A stretch of 64,000 nt of DNA from Chloroflexi bacterium CFX4 (GCA_021404685.1 QWHC01000009.1:62001-126000); one strand, 5' to 3'. Shown: positions 8,128 through 18,051, numbered from the stretch's first letter. Notes: generated from the sequence alone by a model not told the origin. Numbers and translations are program-made.

Positions 8128-9627
8128 ATGGCGCGTGCAAAACGTTCAACCAGTACGCATAAACGCCCGATTCCTTCAGTTGGGTCGTATAGTTATGGCA
8201 TACCGACGCGCTATAGCAATCCGCAGCTGCGCCCGCGGCGGCAAATGTCGGTGACGTGGGTCTGGGGCTGTGGTTTCCTAACCAGCCTTGCCTGCATTGG
8301 CGGCTGCTTGCTCGGCATGGTGATCGCCTCGATTGGCTTCCGCGCCCTGCCCGAAGATTTGCAGGCGGCGGCGGTGCGCCGTGTGCCGATCCTCATCGCG
8401 CTGATGGAACCAACCGCCACGGCGGATACGCGCCTTGAAGTCGTGCCAACCATTGACCCAACCCGCGCCGCAGAGGCAGCCGCCGCCTTCGGCTTAGAGC
8501 CGCCCGCCGACGCCACACAACCCTTCGCGCTGCGTGAAGGTGGTTTTCCCACGTCCACGCCTTTTGTAGGCAGTGCAGTGCAGGCAACCGCAACCAACAC
8601 ACCGCGCCCAACCGCTACCAGCGAGCCGCTGCCGATCCGCTACTATCTGCCTAGCCCGATCCGCCGTGAGGCGCAGACGTGGAATAACTGCGGTCCGGCG
8701 AACCTTGTGCAAGGGATGCGCGTGTTAGGCGTCGAGACGCAGCAGCGCGAAGTTGCCGCCTGGCTGAAGCCCAACAGCAACGACGCCAATGTCAGCCCTT
8801 GGCAAATGGCAGCCTACACCAACACCTTTACGCCGCTGCGCGCCCTGGTGCGCGTGAACGGCACGCTCGACCTGATGAAACGCCTCATCTACAACGGTTT
8901 TGGCGTGGTGATTGAGACGGGCTTATACGATGAGCGCAACCAGTGGCTTGGGCATTACGTAACCTTAGTGGGTTGGGATGATGTTGGCGATCCCGGACAG
9001 GGCGGCTACCTATACGGCTTGGATACGCTTGAAAATAATGGGCGTGATGGCAAGGGCGTCCATGAATACTACGGCAGCCTTGATACGCGTTGGAAGCACT
9101 TCAACCGTGTTTACTTGGTCATCTACCGTGCTGATCAGGAAGGGCGCCTGCGCGATCTGCTCGGCGAAGCGATGAATGAGCGCGTTAACGCCGAACAAGC
9201 GCTGTTCCGTGCGCTGCAAGAAACCAAACTTAACCCTAATGATCAATTTGCGTGGTTTAATGTAGGCAGCAGCTATGTGCTGCTGGGTGCCTATGAGCAA
9301 GCGGCGCTCGCCTACGATTTGGCGCGTGCGCGTGGCGGAGGCTGGCCCTGGCGCATGTTGTGGTATCAGTTCGGACCGTTCAAGGCATATCATATGATGG
9401 GTGACTACCAAACCGTGATCGATCTGGCGAACAGCGTCATTCAGCGCAGCCAGCACATTGAGGAAACCTACTACTACCGCGCTTTGGCATACGCCGCCCT
9501 TGGCAAAATGAACCTTGCCCTTGTGGATATGCAGCATGTGGTGCGCTATAACGGCAATTTGCAAGCCGCCCAAGATGCCCTTGCCCGCCTGCAAGCTGGC
9601 GAACTGCCCAAAGCGGAGACACTCTAG
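8128..9627 (+). CDS. Membrane-anchored C39-like cysteine peptidase domain with C-terminal TPR
   Basis: A 499-residue protein in three parts. A Lys/Arg-rich cytoplasmic start is followed by one membrane segment (about residues 44-70) and a Thr/Pro linker (residues 95-170). Next comes a C39-like papain-fold domain with the candidate triad Cys188 (QTWNNCGP), His276 (LGHYVTLVGWDD) and Asp300. The last 150 residues look like tetratricopeptide repeats. C39 peptidases cleave double-glycine leaders or act on cell-wall and surface proteins; here no exporter is adjacent, so the substrate is unknown. It heads an operon with a GNAT, a GT39 glycosyltransferase and a beta-propeller protein. Confidence 0.75.
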   Translation: MARAKRSTSTHKRPIPSVGSYSYGIPTRYSNPQLRPRRQMSVTWVWGCGFLTSLACIGGCLLGMVIASIGFRALPEDLQAAAVRRVPILIALMEPTATADTRLEVVPTIDPTRAAEAAAAFGLEPPADATQPFALREGGFPTSTPFVGSAVQATATNTPRPTATSEPLPIRYYLPSPIRREAQTWNNCGPANLVQGMRVLGVETQQREVAAWLKPNSNDANVSPWQMAAYTNTFTPLRALVRVNGTLDLMKRLIYNGFGVVIETGLYDERNQWLGHYVTLVGWDDVGDPGQGGYLYGLDTLENNGRDGKGVHEYYGSLDTRWKHFNRVYLVIYRADQEGRLRDLLGEAMNERVNAEQALFRALQETKLNPNDQFAWFNVGSSYVLLGAYEQAALAYDLARARGGGWPWRMLWYQFGPFKAYHMMGDYQTVIDLANSVIQRSQHIEETYYYRALAYAALGKMNLALVDMQHVVRYNGNLQAAQDALARLQAGELPKAETL

Positions 9628-9631
9628 ACGT

Positions 9632-10612
9632 ATGGCGCTCCAATATCGCCCTTACAACGGCGCGGCTGATGCCGAGAAGATCAGCGAATTGCTCACCGAA
9701 ATAGACCGCCTCGATCCGCAAGGCATTCGGCGCGCACGTCCCGCGCAAGAACTGCGCGCATGGCTGGAAAGCCCTGAGATGCTGCCCGAAAACGTGATCG
9801 TTTGGGAAGACGCCCGCGGGATGGTGCGCGGCTATGCCCTGATCGAATGCTCGCGGCATGGTAGCTCCCAAGAAACGCTGCTGGGCGATCTGCGCTTTGC
9901 CAGCCATCCCGCCAACCGCACTGATGATCTAGATGGGCGCACCATCGCATGGGCAGAGGCGCGCTTGTTGGCGCTTGGCGAAAGTGCGGCGCGTGTTGAA
10001 CTGCAATCCACCACCTCTAACCAGAATGGCAAGCGCATTTTCACCCTGACCTGGCACGGCTTTCAGGTGGTGCGCCACTTCGTGAACATGCAGCGCCCGC
10101 TGAGCGCGCCTTCTGAGCCGCCACGGCTGCCCGAAGGCTTCACGCTGCGCCTTCAAGATGCCGAAAAAGAGGCAGAGGCGTGGGTAGATGTCTATAACAA
10201 TTCTTTCGTTGATCACTGGCAGTTCACGCCTGTAACGCTTGAGAACTACCACTATTTCCGCGCCACCGATCCGCGCTTTCGCCCTGAGCATAACTGGGTG
10301 ATCGTCGCCCCTGACGGCACGTTTGCTGCTTTATGTTGGTGCTTGTTCGACCGCCAGCGCGTGGCGACAGCAGAAGTGCGCGAGGCACTGCTGCACCAGA
10401 TCGGCACGCGGCGCGGCTTTCGCGGCATGGGCTTGGCGAGTGCGCTCATTCAGCATGTCATCAATGCCTTGCGCGCCGATCCACTTGATCTGCATACCGT
10501 GCGTCTGTGGGTGGATATTGAAAATCCGACGGGCGCCAAGCGGCTTTATGAGAAGCATGGCTTTGTGGATGAGCATACTTTGGTCTTTTACCAAAAGACG
10601 CTAAAAGCATGA
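9632..10612 (+). CDS. Double-GNAT acetyltransferase
   Basis: A 326-residue protein with two consecutive GNAT folds. The second carries a clear acetyl-CoA loop (RGFRGMGLASALI, about residues 259-271) followed by VRLWVDIENPTGAKRLYEKHGF, typical of RimI-like and mycothiol-synthase-like enzymes. The first half (YALIECSRHGS; ARVELQST) is degenerate. I use the ATG at 9632, five bases after the upstream stop; the open frame extends further only inside the upstream gene. Its stop overlaps the next gene's ATG (ATGA). Substrate not determinable. Confidence 0.85.
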   Translation: MALQYRPYNGAADAEKISELLTEIDRLDPQGIRRARPAQELRAWLESPEMLPENVIVWEDARGMVRGYALIECSRHGSSQETLLGDLRFASHPANRTDDLDGRTIAWAEARLLALGESAARVELQSTTSNQNGKRIFTLTWHGFQVVRHFVNMQRPLSAPSEPPRLPEGFTLRLQDAEKEAEAWVDVYNNSFVDHWQFTPVTLENYHYFRATDPRFRPEHNWVIVAPDGTFAALCWCLFDRQRVATAEVREALLHQIGTRRGFRGMGLASALIQHVINALRADPLDLHTVRLWVDIENPTGAKRLYEKHGFVDEHTLVFYQKTLKA

Positions 10613-12576
10613 ACACACCGTCTGCATCGCGTCCGCGCCACATCGCGGTAGCCCTTGCCGCGCTGCTGATTGTGGCGCTCGGGCTCATCCTCAACTTTCC
10701 GCACGATAGCTTCTGGTATGACGAGGCACTGACGACTTACGTCGCCACCGACTCTTGGGAGACGCTTTGGCGGTGGTGCGTCGAGGTGGATATTCAAGTG
10801 CCGTTCCATTATGTGGTGCTGCGCCTGTGGGCGGGCGTGGCCGGCAAGAGCGAGTTTGCTTTGCGGTTGCTCTCCGCCTTTGCTATTTTGCTGACGGCGG
10901 CGGCGGCGATCAACATTGGGCAGCGGCTTGGGCGGCGCTTAGGCGTGCAGGGCGGCGGCTTGGGCCTGGTCTGCGGCGTGCTGATCACACTCTCGCTTGG
11001 CACGCTATGGGTTGCCTATGAGGTGCGCGCCTACGCCTTCGCACTGATGCTTTTCACGTGGGCAACGGCGTTTTTGCTGGCTGCCTTAGCGCGTCCGCGG
11101 TGGTGGTGCATTCTCGGCTACGCCGCGCTGATGGCAGCAGCGCTCTATACACACTATACGGCACTGGCAGGCTTTGTGGCGCATGGCATCCTTGCGCTGG
11201 GTGCGGCATTGGTGGCACTGCGCCGCTTCGATTGGCGCGCCGCCCTGAGTCCATTTGCACCATTGCTGCTGGCTGCGCTTGCCTTTGCGCCGTGGTTGCC
11301 GATCATGCTGGCACGTGGCAGCGCTGATCGCAGCTTCTACAGTGGGCAGATTGCACCTGATCTCTCGCTGCGCGTGTTAGCAGGCTTCCGCGTGCTAGGC
11401 AGGCAAGATGATCCTGAGATCGCCCTGACACTGATCGGCATTTACGCCGTGCTGTTGATAGTCGGTGTGTTGAGCGGCTTGCTGCTACCGACACTGCGCC
11501 GTGCTGTTGGAATTGGCTTGGCGCTCAGCCTGCCACCAATAGCGATCACGGTGCTGCTGCTGCTGATCAATCCGAAGCTGACAGGGCGCTACTTCTGGAC
11601 GGCGTGGCTCGGTCTGGATATTTTGGCGGCGATTACTTTGGTCGTGGCGGCAAGCGCGCTCAGCCGCCGCGAGACGGTGCGCGCTACGTTGGCGATGCTG
11701 GCTGCCCTTGCCCTAGTCTGGCTGCCTAACACGACCAATGCACGCGGCGGTGCGCCAGAGAGCGACTTCCGCGGCGCTTTTGCCCACCTCTGCGCCGAAG
11801 GCACGCCCGAAGACGTGATCCTGCTGCGCGACGGCACGCTCTTTGTCGCCAATGAATACTATGGTAAGCTGCTGCCCTGCCAAACGCCACGCACTGTGCT
11901 TGGGATGCCCGATGCGCTGGTGCCAGACGTGACGCGCTACCTTGACTTAGGCACGCTTCAGGCGAAGATGCTCGAATTGGCGGCGCGGCGTCCACCGAAT
12001 GTGTGGGTGATTAGTTGGCAGGCGGATATTATGGACCCGCAGGCGCTCACATTTGCCCTGCTGGACGCGACAGCCATCCACAGTGAGGTCAACCGCATGT
12101 TTGGTGATGTGCGCCTTGACCGCTTCACCAACCTCGATTTTGCCCTGCTTGAAAAGTTAGCAGTTGAAGGCGCCACCACACAAGCGGACTGGTTCAACAT
12201 CACGCCAACGCCCGATGGCGCAACGCTGCTGGCAACACGGCTTTTTGCACCGCAGCCCGCCCATGTTGGCGATACGATTGTGGTGCAGGCATGGTGGCGG
12301 CGCGGTGCGCGCCTGCTACCGACGCTGCGTGCCAGCGCACGGCTGACCACGCTGGACGGCGGTTGGCTCTACGCACAGGTCGATCAGCCGCCGGCGGGCT
12401 GGAAATTCTGGGATGACCGCTGGACGGATGGTGTGCCAGCCTTCGGGCGCTACGAATTGGTCATTGGCGAGGATGTGCCAGCCGGCAAACATGCCGTGCG
12501 CTATGTGCTGTATACGACGGATGGCGCATGGCAGCCGATCACGATCACGTTGGGCGAAGTTGAGGTCGTTCGTTAA
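10609..12576 (+). CDS. GT39/PMT-type membrane glycosyltransferase
   Basis: A 655-residue polytopic membrane protein: about ten hydrophobic segments in the first 370 residues and a soluble C-terminal domain. The first extracytoplasmic loop carries SFWYDEALTTY (residues 34-44), the acidic motif of polyprenyl-phosphate-sugar-dependent mannosyl/arabinosyl transferases of the ArnT/PMT superfamily. Such enzymes transfer a sugar from a lipid carrier to a protein or glycan outside the cell. The C-terminal part (about 380-655) is probably a beta-rich extracytoplasmic module. It overlaps the preceding GNAT by ATGA. Confidence 0.8.
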   Translation: MNTPSASRPRHIAVALAALLIVALGLILNFPHDSFWYDEALTTYVATDSWETLWRWCVEVDIQVPFHYVVLRLWAGVAGKSEFALRLLSAFAILLTAAAAINIGQRLGRRLGVQGGGLGLVCGVLITLSLGTLWVAYEVRAYAFALMLFTWATAFLLAALARPRWWCILGYAALMAAALYTHYTALAGFVAHGILALGAALVALRRFDWRAALSPFAPLLLAALAFAPWLPIMLARGSADRSFYSGQIAPDLSLRVLAGFRVLGRQDDPEIALTLIGIYAVLLIVGVLSGLLLPTLRRAVGIGLALSLPPIAITVLLLLINPKLTGRYFWTAWLGLDILAAITLVVAASALSRRETVRATLAMLAALALVWLPNTTNARGGAPESDFRGAFAHLCAEGTPEDVILLRDGTLFVANEYYGKLLPCQTPRTVLGMPDALVPDVTRYLDLGTLQAKMLELAARRPPNVWVISWQADIMDPQALTFALLDATAIHSEVNRMFGDVRLDRFTNLDFALLEKLAVEGATTQADWFNITPTPDGATLLATRLFAPQPAHVGDTIVVQAWWRRGARLLPTLRASARLTTLDGGWLYAQVDQPPAGWKFWDDRWTDGVPAFGRYELVIGEDVPAGKHAVRYVLYTTDGAWQPITITLGEVEVVR

Positions 12577-12579
12577 ACC

Positions 12580-13992
12580 GTGCGCCGCCTTGCTGCACTC
12601 GATAGCTTAGATCGCTTGGATCGCGGCGTGCTGTTGACGGTCGTCGTCCTGATCGCCTTACTGCTTGGCGTGCTGTGGCGCGGCGATCAGGCAGGCGTGC
12701 TGATCATCGCCTTTGCGCCACAAGAAGCGCGTACCACGTCCGTCATACGGCTGACCTTCAGCGAAATGATGGACACAGCGAGCGTTGAGTCGCGCTTAAG
12801 CCTCACGCCGCCTGTTGAAAGGCGACTGTCGTGGAGCGGCACGACGCTCACCGTTACGCCGCTGCGCGCCTGGCTGCCCGAACTGTCTTATACGGTGCGG
12901 CTGGAGGCAGGCGCACGCAGCCAAAGCGGACGGCTGCTTTTGGCAGCCTTTGAAGAGTCCTTCACACCGCGTCCGCCACGTGTGGTTTACCTCTCGCCGG
13001 CTGCCAGCACCGATCTCGCGCAGCCGACCAACCTGTGGCTGGTTGATCCTGATCAGCCGCTTATCAGCAGCCAACTGACGCGCAGCGCGCTCGGCGTGGA
13101 GTTCTTTCAACCTAGCCCAGAAGGTGACTGGATCGCTTATTCGCAGCCAAGCGAAGGCGGCACCGCCGATTTATATGTGCTTGAGGTGGCGAGCGGCGAA
13201 AGGCGCCGCCTGACGAACTGCGCGGCTGTGCTGGCGCGCTGCACTGCCCCTGAATGGAGCCCTGATGGCACGCGCCTGATCTATGAGCGCACCGAACTTG
13301 ATCCTGCCTTTGAATGGTACGACCGCGATGTGCCGCGCGCCTGGCTGCTCAGCCTACGCGATCTCTCCACAGCGCCGCTGTTGAACGATACCAGCCGTTT
13401 GGGTGGCGTGCCGAAATGGTCACCGGATGGGACGCAAATTGCCGCCTATGATCGGAATATTGGCGCGATTGCCATCTACGATCTGACGAGCGGTGCGCGC
13501 AAGCTGATTGAGACGCTTGATGACGTGGGCGACTACGCCTTTCATCCACAAGATGGGCGCTTTGTGTATGCCCAGTTGATCCAGATCGTCGGGCGTTTTT
13601 CAAGCGCCTTAGAGATGGTGGACTTGAACGATCCGAGCAGTGGACTGCGGCGCATCAGCGGTGAGGGCAGCGTTGTTGAGGATCGGCAGCCGCGCTGGAC
13701 GCCGGATGGGGCGCGCCTGATCTTCACGCGGCGCGTTTTGGATGGCAGCGGCATCCCAAGCGCGCAGCTTTACGCCCTTGATCCTGAGACGGAGCGCGTT
13801 ACGCCGTTGTTGCTGGACGCGGACTATTTCCACGGCGCGATCAGCCTCGATCCGACGGGACGCTACCTGCTGATGCAGCGCGTGCCGATCAATGCGGCGC
13901 AGCCCGTGCCAAGCATTTGGGTGCTGGAAATTGAGACGGGCAGGCTCTGGCAAATTGCGGAAAACGGCTTTTTGCCGCGCTGGCTGCCCTAG
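12580..13992 (+). CDS. Ig-like plus WD40-type beta-propeller surface protein
   Basis: A 470-residue protein starting with GTG three bases after the upstream stop. One N-terminal membrane anchor (VLLTVVVLIALLLGVLW, about residues 17-33) is followed by a bacterial Ig-like domain. The latter (FAPQEARTTSVIRLTFSEMM to about residue 130) is of the Big_5/SbsA type. The rest shows repeated PD40/TolB-like propeller blades: CTAPEWSPDGTRLIYER, GGVPKWSPDGTQIAAYD and DRQPRWTPDGARLIFTR. Such propellers bind partners or carbohydrates rather than catalyse. Last gene of the 8128-13992 operon. Confidence 0.8.
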   Translation: MRRLAALDSLDRLDRGVLLTVVVLIALLLGVLWRGDQAGVLIIAFAPQEARTTSVIRLTFSEMMDTASVESRLSLTPPVERRLSWSGTTLTVTPLRAWLPELSYTVRLEAGARSQSGRLLLAAFEESFTPRPPRVVYLSPAASTDLAQPTNLWLVDPDQPLISSQLTRSALGVEFFQPSPEGDWIAYSQPSEGGTADLYVLEVASGERRRLTNCAAVLARCTAPEWSPDGTRLIYERTELDPAFEWYDRDVPRAWLLSLRDLSTAPLLNDTSRLGGVPKWSPDGTQIAAYDRNIGAIAIYDLTSGARKLIETLDDVGDYAFHPQDGRFVYAQLIQIVGRFSSALEMVDLNDPSSGLRRISGEGSVVEDRQPRWTPDGARLIFTRRVLDGSGIPSAQLYALDPETERVTPLLLDADYFHGAISLDPTGRYLLMQRVPINAAQPVPSIWVLEIETGRLWQIAENGFLPRWLP

Positions 13993-14001
13993 GCAGGCTG
14001 C

Positions 14002-14023
14002 TTGTCACATTCAATTGTGACAA
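14002..14023 (+). terminator. Palindromic hairpin after the 8128-13992 operon
   Basis: Perfect 8-bp stem TTGTCACA/TGTGACAA with a 6-nt loop, starting ten bases after the last stop. No T-tract follows, so it may be a transcript-end stabiliser or a protein-binding palindrome rather than a strong terminator. Confidence 0.4.
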
Positions 14024-14372
14024 ATGGCACATAGAAAACCTGATCTCTTTCACTAGGGCAGCTTCGCGGATCGGCGTATGCTATAGGCAGGATTGAGACA
14101 AAAGCAGACCGACAGACAACCGTTCATCTCACCACTTGACTCATGACCGTCAACCCAGCGGCATAGTCAGGCAATCCCCCAACCCAAGCCGTCCGCGCTG
14201 CTGTTCCCCGCAGGGCGCGGAAAAAAAGAACACATACTTAGACGGAACAGCGGGCGAGAAGTCCGCTGTTCTGCCGTTTAGGGCTTAGAGCGCAGCACAC
14301 CCTGTACGGGCGCGCCAAGGCGCGTCCCTAAACCAATCAGTGTTTGGGCAGTCCTTTCCGCACCCTCCGCCT

Positions 14373-14399
14373 CCCTTTCCCTGCGGGCGGGCAAAGGGT
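14373..14399. repeat. REP-like intergenic hairpin, copy 2
   Basis: CCCTTTCCC, GC-rich loop, then GGGCAAAGGG (one mismatch in the stem), preceded by CACCCTCCG. Same family as copy 1 at 1226, in opposite flank orientation. Confidence 0.65.
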
Positions 14400-14410
14400 T
14401 AGGGTTTCGT

Positions 14411-15325
14411 TTAGGTACTGCTCAGCCGCCTGAACACATCGCGGAAAATCGGATCGCGGTGCAGGTAGTAGGCATAGCGAATCAGGTGCCGACCCGTGTC
14501 CACGCTCCAGGTGATGTTATCGGTCAGGATCGGGCTGTGAACAAGGTGCGTCGGCACCCAGTCAGGGTTGATCAAATACGCGATGGTGGCAACATCCCAA
14601 ATCACCTTTGACCACGCGTAGGGATTGCTTTCATAATCCTTGACGATGCCTACCAGATAATCACACAAGGCATTTTTGCCGCTCAGGTAGTGTTCCAACT
14701 CAATCACGGTGGTTTGCAGATGTGTTGTGACGCCGCCACACGGGATCAGCACCAGCGGCACGCCTGAATCAAAGACCACTTGCGCGGCAGCAACATCTTG
14801 TTGCAGGTTAAATTCGCGGGCGTGCGCCCAATGTAGGGCATGTCCGCCGAGCCAGACCACTACAATTTTTTCGATGATGCGCGGCTCTAAGAGGATGGCA
14901 GTGGCGATATTGGTGATGGCAGCGATGGCAACCACATAGAGCGGATCATCTTCAGGGCTGCTCAGCGCACGCTGGATTAAATCTTGAACGGCGGCGGTTG
15001 CCACAGGGCGCGCCGCCTCCAGATAGTGCGTGGCACCTTTTAGCACCGTCTCGGACTCGGCACGTCCCATTTTTTCCAGCAGGCGCAGAATTTCCTCATA
15101 GCTCTGCTCCATGCCATCGGCAGGTGAGGCAGAACGGTTATTATGGAAGGGCGCGGCATAGATCGCTTCAACCTTCAGGCGTTCGGGCGCGTGCAGCGCG
15201 TAGGCAAGCGCAAACTGATCATCCACTTCATTATAAGTGTCGGTATCCAACACCATGCGGAGGCGCCCTGACGGCAGGTTCAGGCGCGCCAGCCGCAGTG
15301 TTTCGGGAAGGCTTGGAAACAGCAT
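14411..15325 (-). CDS. Inosine/uridine-preferring nucleoside hydrolase family protein
   Basis: A 304-residue member of the nucleoside hydrolase family, which cleaves the N-glycosidic bond of ribonucleosides. The N-terminal calcium-binding motif is DTDTYNEVDDQFALAYA. Further family signatures are FNLQQDVAAAQVVFDSGVPLVLIPC and the late aspartate in KVIWDVATIAYLI. I choose the ATG at 15325 (MLFPSLPE): AAGG lies 8 nt before it, whereas upstream ATGs at 15331 and 15355 lack a well-spaced site. With the possible nucleoside transporter at the left edge it may serve nucleoside salvage, but the genes are not linked. Confidence 0.9.
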   Translation of the reverse strand: MLFPSLPETLRLARLNLPSGRLRMVLDTDTYNEVDDQFALAYALHAPERLKVEAIYAAPFHNNRSASPADGMEQSYEEILRLLEKMGRAESETVLKGATHYLEAARPVATAAVQDLIQRALSSPEDDPLYVVAIAAITNIATAILLEPRIIEKIVVVWLGGHALHWAHAREFNLQQDVAAAQVVFDSGVPLVLIPCGGVTTHLQTTVIELEHYLSGKNALCDYLVGIVKDYESNPYAWSKVIWDVATIAYLINPDWVPTHLVHSPILTDNITWSVDTGRHLIRYAYYLHRDPIFRDVFRRLSST

Positions 15326-15388
15326 GTGCATATCCTTTTGGGTGGTTGCCAGCACATAAATTTGCGGAGATTATGGCACGTTTGGGCG

Positions 15389-15415
15389 CAAAATGGGTCG
15401 GATTCTCCGACCCAT
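15389..15415 (-). terminator. Intrinsic terminator of the DUF3160 gene
   Basis: Perfect 10-bp stem ATGGGTCGGA/TCCGACCCAT with a 3-nt loop (15393-15415), followed on the minus strand by TTTT. It lies 43 nt past the DUF3160 stop. Confidence 0.65.
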
Positions 15416-15457
15416 CCTGAGGAAGCGTAGGTGCGCCTGCCACGCGCTTAAGGTGCC

Positions 15458-18049
15458 TTACGGCTGAACGGGTGTCCAATCGGGAATTTCGCCTTTGGTG
15501 ACGATATTCACAGCATCCCAGCCGCCATACTGATTGCGCTCCAGCGTGTAGGTGGTATCCACTGTGTAGAGCCGTTGTGCCAGCAGCGGTCCGTCAACAT
15601 ACTCACTGTCGGGATCGGCTTGGTGCAGGTAGCCGCGCCACGTTTCGCGCACGGCGATGATTACTCGATTCTCGGATTCAAAATCCACACTGCGGATGTT
15701 GGTCTCGACGATTTGCCGCCCTTCGTAGTGACCGTTTTCCACAAGTGCCGTCAGTTCGCGGATGAACCATTGCTCAGCGCCGTTGGGTGCGGCAAGTTCT
15801 TTCAGTTGCGCAAGTGAATACTCTGGCTCATACCAAAGCGTGTAGGTGATATCGCTCTGCACACGCTTGATGATCTGTGCAAATTCGCCCTCAATGGTCT
15901 CTGGGGAGAGGAAGCTGCGCGTCCAAGCGGGCAGCGGCGGCTTGCGTTCGGGATCGGAAGAGTCGAGGATAGACCACCATTCCTCGTTGGTCAGGCGTTC
16001 GTTGATCGGCTGCGTGAACTGATAGACGCTGAAGACGGCGCCACGTGCCAGCCACAGCTTGCCTTCAATCGGCACTACGGCGTAGATGTTGAACACATCG
16101 CCCGTGCCAAGCTGCAAGACCAGCCCGTTGGCAGGATCGGTGGCAATATCACTGATGAGCGCCGCACGCGGTTCAGTGGCTAGCATCGCGCTGGGCGGTG
16201 CATCGGGATCGGTCAGATCGGTAGATGCCTCGTAGAGTTTTTCCAGCAAGCCGCCATAAAAGCGCAGTTCATTCTGTTCGGCGGCGCTCAGTGGCTCATT
16301 GCGGAGCTGCTTCTCGGCATAGCGCTGGAAGCGGCGCGCCAGATCGGAGAGGGTCTTGAGCGCGTTGCCTTCCTTCGGCGTGATCAGGTAGCGCAGCGCC
16401 AAGCCTTCACGGGTCATCTCGGCAAGGGCAGCCAAGCGCGCCCAGAAAAGCGGCACTGGCTCAACATAGTTGGGCGGTACCACAGGATCAGGTGGCGGCA
16501 TTTTGCCACCGCCGCCGCCCATCTCTGGGTAGACTTGTTCGGCGTAGAGTAGCGTATCGTGCTTCAACTCAGCGTAGCTGCCCAACGCGGCGTAAAGGCT
16601 GCGGTCAAGATATGCTTCGTTCCGCATGAAAGCGGGATAGCCTTCAGCGTAGGGCTGCCCAAGCGTATTGATGGTATACAACCAGCCATGCGCCAGCGTC
16701 TCTGTCCACTCCGCCTCGCTGATTGCCGCCACTTCGCCGCGCACTTTCTCCATCTGGGAGAGGTAGTTTTCATAGTCCGTCTCGCCTTCCGCTCTGAGAA
16801 TTTCTAAGGCGCGTTCGCTGCCCATCGCGGCAAAGACATCAAGCGCGTTCGGCAGTTGGCGCGCCTTCTCACGGTTGCCAACATTTTCATAGACCAACTG
16901 GCGGAAGACGTAGGCGTCCCACACGAAGCGCTGTCCCATGAAGCGCATTCCCTTCGTCTCCGCCTCCTCATCCATCTCGTCGGTGATGACGGTGTTCAGG
17001 ATGCGCGGTGAGGGCAGCGCGGCGGCAGCTTCTTGGAAGGGCTGAATGCCCGTCTCGACGATGTGCAGGATATTGCTGAAAGCATTGGAGCTGGTCGGCG
17101 CGTAGACACGCTGAATGACATCAAGGTATTGCGGGATGGTCAGATCATCTGAGCGTCCAACAAAAAAGACAGTCGGCGCGTACAGGTCTTCCCACGCCTG
17201 CAAGCCGCTGCGCCCATCAGAAAGCTGCGCGCTTTGGAGCGCCATCGCCAAGAGTACGGCGGCTTTGGTCTCGGTTGCCTTGTCAAGGCGGAAGGTCATG
17301 CGCCCAAGCCACATCATGGCGCGGAAGTACTGTTCAAGTGCCTCGCTGCGCGTGTAGTGACCACGTGGCTTGTATTGTGTCCAGTCCTCGCCAATTGGCA
17401 AATCTGGGAAGATGGCGCTCGGTGCAATCGCTTCAGCCGCCAACGCTGCGTTGAAATCCGCCTGCACCTGCTCAAAAATGTCACCCTCGCCAAGCAGTAG
17501 TGTGCCATGGGCAAGGTTCGCCGCAAGTCCGATGTGCGCTTTTGCCATACGGTAGGCGCTTATCCACTCGGCATCAACATCTGGGTAGAGATCGCTCTCG
17601 CGGAAGATGAACTCAAGCTGATCCAGTTGTTGATAAGTGACCATGCTCAGCTCTTGCAGCAGTGGCAAAAATTGCTCTGCCTCTGCCGTCCGCAAGATTT
17701 TGCTGAACATGAGGTGGTAGCTGTGCAACAGTGAGTCGGTGGTGATGAACAGTGGTTGATAGGCGTAGCGCGCCTTCTCATAAATGGTGAAGAACTCTTT
17801 TTCGTCGCTTGGGCTAACCACAAAGAGGTTGCGAGCAAGATAAGCGCGCTGATCGGCGGTCAGCACATCACTCAGCACGATGTTGCCCAGATCGGGATCG
17901 GCGCTGTAGGCAGGCACATTCGCACCTGTCTGCACCTCACCAATGCGGAACGTGCCAAAGCGCGTGCCGCCGTCCTGTGCGTAGATGGGTGCTGCTGCTA
18001 ATAACAACGCCATCAAGGCGAGTAAAAAAAGGTGTGGTTTACGTCTCAT
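15458..18049 (-). CDS. Secreted DUF3160 family protein
   Basis: An 863-residue exported protein. A signal peptide (MRRKPHLFLLALMALLLAAAP, then IYAQ) with a probable cleavage after AQ precedes a mature chain matching DUF3160 proteins: LFITTDSLLHSYHLMF, a long alpha-helical body, and a C-terminal segment mentioning PEMGGGGGK and TLLYAEQVYPEM. The family's biochemical role is unknown; members are large secreted proteins common in Chloroflexota and some archaea. The AGGAG ribosome site is 8 nt before the ATG but lies inside a 15-bp hairpin (18052-18103), suggesting translational control. It follows a propeller protein gene by 93 nt and probably shares its transcript. Confidence 0.85.
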   Translation of the reverse strand: MRRKPHLFLLALMALLLAAAPIYAQDGGTRFGTFRIGEVQTGANVPAYSADPDLGNIVLSDVLTADQRAYLARNLFVVSPSDEKEFFTIYEKARYAYQPLFITTDSLLHSYHLMFSKILRTAEAEQFLPLLQELSMVTYQQLDQLEFIFRESDLYPDVDAEWISAYRMAKAHIGLAANLAHGTLLLGEGDIFEQVQADFNAALAAEAIAPSAIFPDLPIGEDWTQYKPRGHYTRSEALEQYFRAMMWLGRMTFRLDKATETKAAVLLAMALQSAQLSDGRSGLQAWEDLYAPTVFFVGRSDDLTIPQYLDVIQRVYAPTSSNAFSNILHIVETGIQPFQEAAAALPSPRILNTVITDEMDEEAETKGMRFMGQRFVWDAYVFRQLVYENVGNREKARQLPNALDVFAAMGSERALEILRAEGETDYENYLSQMEKVRGEVAAISEAEWTETLAHGWLYTINTLGQPYAEGYPAFMRNEAYLDRSLYAALGSYAELKHDTLLYAEQVYPEMGGGGGKMPPPDPVVPPNYVEPVPLFWARLAALAEMTREGLALRYLITPKEGNALKTLSDLARRFQRYAEKQLRNEPLSAAEQNELRFYGGLLEKLYEASTDLTDPDAPPSAMLATEPRAALISDIATDPANGLVLQLGTGDVFNIYAVVPIEGKLWLARGAVFSVYQFTQPINERLTNEEWWSILDSSDPERKPPLPAWTRSFLSPETIEGEFAQIIKRVQSDITYTLWYEPEYSLAQLKELAAPNGAEQWFIRELTALVENGHYEGRQIVETNIRSVDFESENRVIIAVRETWRGYLHQADPDSEYVDGPLLAQRLYTVDTTYTLERNQYGGWDAVNIVTKGEIPDWTPVQP

Positions 18050-18051
18050 CG

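Larger units (their letters stand above)
13993..14410. other. 418-bp gene-free stretch with several hairpins
   Basis: No convincing gene. It holds four inverted repeats in a row. These are TTGTCACA/TGTGACAA (14002-14023), GAACAGCGG/CCGCTGTTC near 14264-14290, an imperfect GGGCGCGCC/GGCGCGTCC hairpin near 14308-14331, and REP-like copy 2 at 14373-14399. It separates a plus-strand operon from a minus-strand gene, so these can act as bidirectional terminators. Confidence 0.6.
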
